Positions 61,180-64,000 of a stretch of DNA of 64,000 nt are shown in pieces. The stretch lies in contig OY821771.1 of assembly GCA_963682175.1 (NCBI GenBank), forward strand, positions 35,112,201 through 35,176,200, written 5' to 3'. Position 1 is the first letter of the stretch; each line of letters starts with the position of its first letter. Position numbers and translations under genes: made by a program. Origin of the DNA: Triglochin maritima (taxonomy: Eukaryota; Streptophyta; Magnoliopsida; Alismatales; Juncaginaceae). The notes beneath the pieces were generated by a model, which saw only the letters and a program-made list of their open reading frames with translations, was not told the origin of the DNA and did no database searches.

Positions 61180-61817
61180 TCAGATATTAAGGGGTTTATT
61201 GATAAGAGAATTCACAACACCTACAAACTCTTCAGAAGATCTATACCCGTCACTCTTCATGTATACCTTACTTAGTAGTTTGGTATGGTTCCAAAACAAA
61301 TCCTTGCATACTCTTGGAACTATGCTACCTTCTTTTTGCACCACGAGCTTAAGGAGTTCTGCTTTTCTCTGTCAATCATTCTCCAAACTTTGTCTTTCGC
61401 TTCTTCCTCAGAAAGTTCACCGTTTTCTTCAAGCATCTTTAGTGACACCCTGTTCAGCTTCCCATTCACTCTCTCTCTCTCTCTGCATGATAGGGAAATT
61501 AGAAACTTGTGCATAACATAAGGTTCTACTAGAACAAATGGCTTAAGTTATCGTTGAAGAAGATTTATTACGTCAAAACGTTGGATGTCATTAAGCAGAC
61601 GCCCGACAGTGGTCACTCTTCTGAATAGATTGTGAAATTCAGGACTCTCAACAATGTGACATGGAAGCTTTGGACCAACAAGGTACCCTGTTAACATAAT
61701 AATAGGTCCTAAAGCAAATGATAGAAATCCATTCTCAATGTATTCATCCAAACTTGGCACCACATTCTCCTTTCTCCACTTTACCTCCTCCATCATGGCA
61801 TTAATTAAATCAATCCA
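61180..61817 (-). pseudogene. Terpene synthase copy 3, two-exon relic
   Basis: Exons 61572-61817 (WIDLINAMMEEVKWRKENVV, ending NDIQRFD) and 61180-61482 correspond to the last two exons of copies 1 and 2. The final exon has four extra bases in its CT/GA run at the 5' end and a one-base loss near 61365, which break the frame. The conserved NDIQG has become NDIQR, and the donor-side Glu is Asp. Homology continues in the next intron to about 61893 and then stops, so all upstream exons, including DDxxD, are missing. Cannot encode a working enzyme. Confidence 0.88.
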
Positions 61818-61893
61818 CTGGCAAATGAAATTAACCAACATGTAAATACAAGTTCATTCCAAGACAAGTGATAGAATACTACTGAAGTGGATT

Positions 61894-62017
61894 GTTGATA
61901 CGTGTACTTCTATTGGTAAGTATGGAGCTCCAACGTCAACTTCCAATCAAGTGCATTACAAGATTGGAAAGAGGCAACCTTGCAAACCAAGATATCTAGA
62001 TGATTACGTGGAGTAAC
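61894..62017. other. Short unique stretch at the copy 3 breakpoint
   Basis: Begins TGATACGTGTACTTC where the terpene synthase intron homology ends. Ends with GTAAC, the target duplication of the next LTR. Nature unknown. Confidence 0.5.
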
Positions 62018-62088
62018 TGTAACATCCCCCAACAACGGAAAATTTAAACTTTTAAAATCAAGGGAAACACGTGGATAAAACCATCACG

Positions 62089-62482
62089 AGTGGGAACATT
62101 ACTTAAAGAAATACATAAATATGTCTGGTGCACCATATTACATAAGAGTTTACACAAGCCAAGAGATCAGTGGGGAGGCGTTCGCACTTCCGCACAGGTA
62201 GAATCAAATCTGAAAACATCGTGGTCCACCACCACACCAACGGAGCCGTCGTTCAGGTCGGTCCATCAACCAGCGCCACACAGACCGCACGGGATCTCAC
62301 TCGATAGGTGCCCAGTTGAGCTACCTGTCGGAACACATCATCGGCAGTCCATCGCCGCAACCACACAGGCCACGCGCGATCCTCCCTGCCGCCACACAGG
62401 CCGCACAGGCATATTTATGTATTTCTTTAAGTAATGTTCCCACTCTTGAACATATTTATGTATTTCTTTAAGTAATGTTCCC
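62089..62482. repeat. Inverted plus tandem copies of a 35-bp unit in the solo LTR
   Basis: GAGTGGGAACATTACTTAAA... (62089-62123) reappears inverted at about 62410-62445 and again at 62451-62482 with a 41-bp period. The arrangement could form a hairpin of about 35 bp with a 290-base loop. Confidence 0.8.
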
Positions 62483-62954
62483 GCAACCACACAGGCCGCA
62501 CGACACGTGCAATCACTGCCATCAAGGCCAGTCGAACATATCCGCCACACAAAGGCCATACAATCGACAGATCCGAACCGAAGTCCGCAGGGTCAACAAG
62601 CTCCACGTGCAGACACCAACTCCGCCGCTATAAAAGCAGGGCAGCGGCCTCCGTAGCCCCTCAGGCCGGTAGTCACTTCACCCAATGACAGTTGCGTGCC
62701 CGCTAAAGCAATGGGATCCCCAATCCCTCAGGCTGCTACCCTAACGCAAGTCAAACGATCCACCAGATTTGTCACGATCCATACATGGAGGTGATGCGTT
62801 CCGGACACCCACACTCTTCCACACGGTGGTCCCTGGGCTGGCACGCGTAACGCGCCCACCGTCACCTCCCGGCTCACGCACAAGGCGAGGACACGAGTTT
62901 CCGTGGACAGAGTTGGCATCCTAAGCGGAACCAGGAATTCTGTCCTGTGCAAAA

Positions 62955-63375
62955 TGGTCGACCGAAAGAGACACTCGGTCGACCGTTTTCCTCAAGGGAA
63001 TCGGTCGACCGAAAGTGACAGCTCGGTCGACCTCTTCCACAAGGGAATCGGTCGACCGAAGCGTCTGTAACGGTCGAACTATTTGCGCAACACAATAGTT
63101 CCTAACGGTCTACCGAAGGTCTAAAACCGGTCGACCGAACGAGGTCAAAAATCCGGAGTCTAGTCAACATCAAAATCCAATCTATCGGTCGACCGACTCA
63201 GGAGTCTCGGTCGACCGAAAACTTACAGGGTCAACCTATTATTTTCCAGGTCATAAACGGTCGACCGCAACCACACCAAGGGTCTGGTACACTTAAGTTC
63301 CGGTCGACCGAACACAAGGACCCGGTCGACCGAAACACGCCAGGACGTCTAAAAACACTACGTTCGGTCGACCGA
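62955..63375. repeat. GGTCGACCGA palindrome cluster, copy 2
   Basis: About fifteen near-copies of CGGTCGACCGAA in 420 bases. Same motif and density as 19477-19945 in the related LTR, so it is a family trait. Confidence 0.75.
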
Positions 63376-64000
63376 CAGACGTCTTTAACCTCGCGCCAGC
63401 CGAGGTTTTGACGTCGAAACTCGTCGCCGGCGAGGTCTCCGACCTCCCGCGACCTACCAAAACATCACCCCAACGTGGGTGATAACTAAGGCCTCTAATG
63501 CAAGAACTTGGCATACCTTTTGCGACGAACAACGAACTTCACTGGACCTCCAACGATGCCTCCGGACTGCACCTCACGCCCACTCTCCTTGCTCCGTCTC
63601 CTCGCGCCTCAACAGACCCCACACGCACCACCACTGCTCGAGCCCCAAATGGAGAGGAAGGAAAGTGATGGAGAGGAGGAAGGTTAGAAGAAGAAGAAGA
63701 AGAGAAGAAGAAAACGTGAAAGAGAGAGGGAGAGGTGTGCATGTCTTCTTCAACCCATGCCTCCACCATCAACCTACACCCTAGCACCCACTGTTCACGT
63801 CACCCCCACATCACCAACAACACCCTCCTATTCCCTCCTCAACTTCCCATGCAAACAACATCATTAGCCCACCTAATCATCATTAGAACCTTAATCAAGG
63901 TTAGGGTCTTAACAGTAACGTTTGCATAGATCATGCAAAGGCACTGGTTCTATAAGTATTTCCTTTTATGTTTTATTATTCCCAATAGGAATGATATCGA

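Larger units (their letters stand above)
62018..63914. mobile_element. Solo LTR (TGTAACATCC type), 1897 bp
   Basis: Starts TGTAACATCCCCCAAC, ends GGGTCTTAACA, and is flanked by perfect GTAAC duplications (62013-62017 and 63915-63919). Same family as 18492-22096. Contains a GGTCGACCGA cluster and a short inverted/tandem repeat. No internal retroelement genes next to it, so formed by LTR-LTR recombination. Confidence 0.85.

Overview
This is a nuclear window from a flowering plant, most likely a eudicot. The support is intron-rich genes with GT-AG junctions, an ent-kaurene-synthase-like terpene synthase (TPS-e/f type), a plant GT4 glycosyltransferase, and a dense load of plant transposons (Ty1/copia, Ty3/gypsy with a tRNA-Asp primer site, CACTA, hAT, MULE and PIF/Harbinger relatives). 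I cannot name the species from sequence alone.

Genes. All recognisable host genes lie on the minus strand. (1) Kaurene-synthase-like copy 1 runs from the left edge to 3853, with eleven matching exons; its last exon is cut by the window. (2) Copy 2 (23654-27347) has the same exon boundaries and reading phases and an open frame of about 560 codons, with DDLFD and NDIQGFERE catalytic motifs intact. (3) Copy 3 (61180-61817) is a two-exon, frameshifted relic. (4) A seven-exon glycosyltransferase of about 457 residues occupies 37066-47134, between copies 2 and 3. A short exon encoding a plastid-transit-like peptide lies 5' of copy 1 (10909-10987) and of copy 2 (30492-30570). I find no exons for the large N-terminal gamma domain of a normal kaurene synthase, so these may be shortened enzymes.

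Layout. The window is a decayed segmental or tandem duplication. Blocks around copy 1 (1-11.4 kb), copy 2 (about 18-30.9 kb) and copy 3 (about 47.8-48.7 kb plus 60.8-61.9 kb) are homologous to one another, including intergenic DNA. Copy-specific insertions can therefore be read against empty sites. Copy 1 alone carries a 2.1-kb foldback element (3911-5994), a CACTA element with a ULP1-like protease relic (7640-10531) and a MITE in an AT microsatellite. The copy 2 block is interrupted by a solo LTR (18492-22096), itself carrying a truncated gypsy-type element. The copy 3 block is split by a 12.15-kb nest: a copia element (48665-60815) into which a very young gag-protease-only gypsy-type element (49168-56461; both LTRs 1175 bp and apparently identical; target duplication GGAAG) has inserted. 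A second solo LTR (62018-63914) ends the window.

Other structure. Several very long inverted repeats stand out: a 1.5-kb hairpin whose arms end in CT/GA tracts of 400-550 bases (15437-16942), a 2.4-kb inverted repeat (11800-14270), a 973-bp MULE-like hairpin (33506-34478) and the 2.1-kb foldback. The terpene synthase copies make the biological story. The rest is mostly transposon biology around them, and I found no clearly new multi-gene system.
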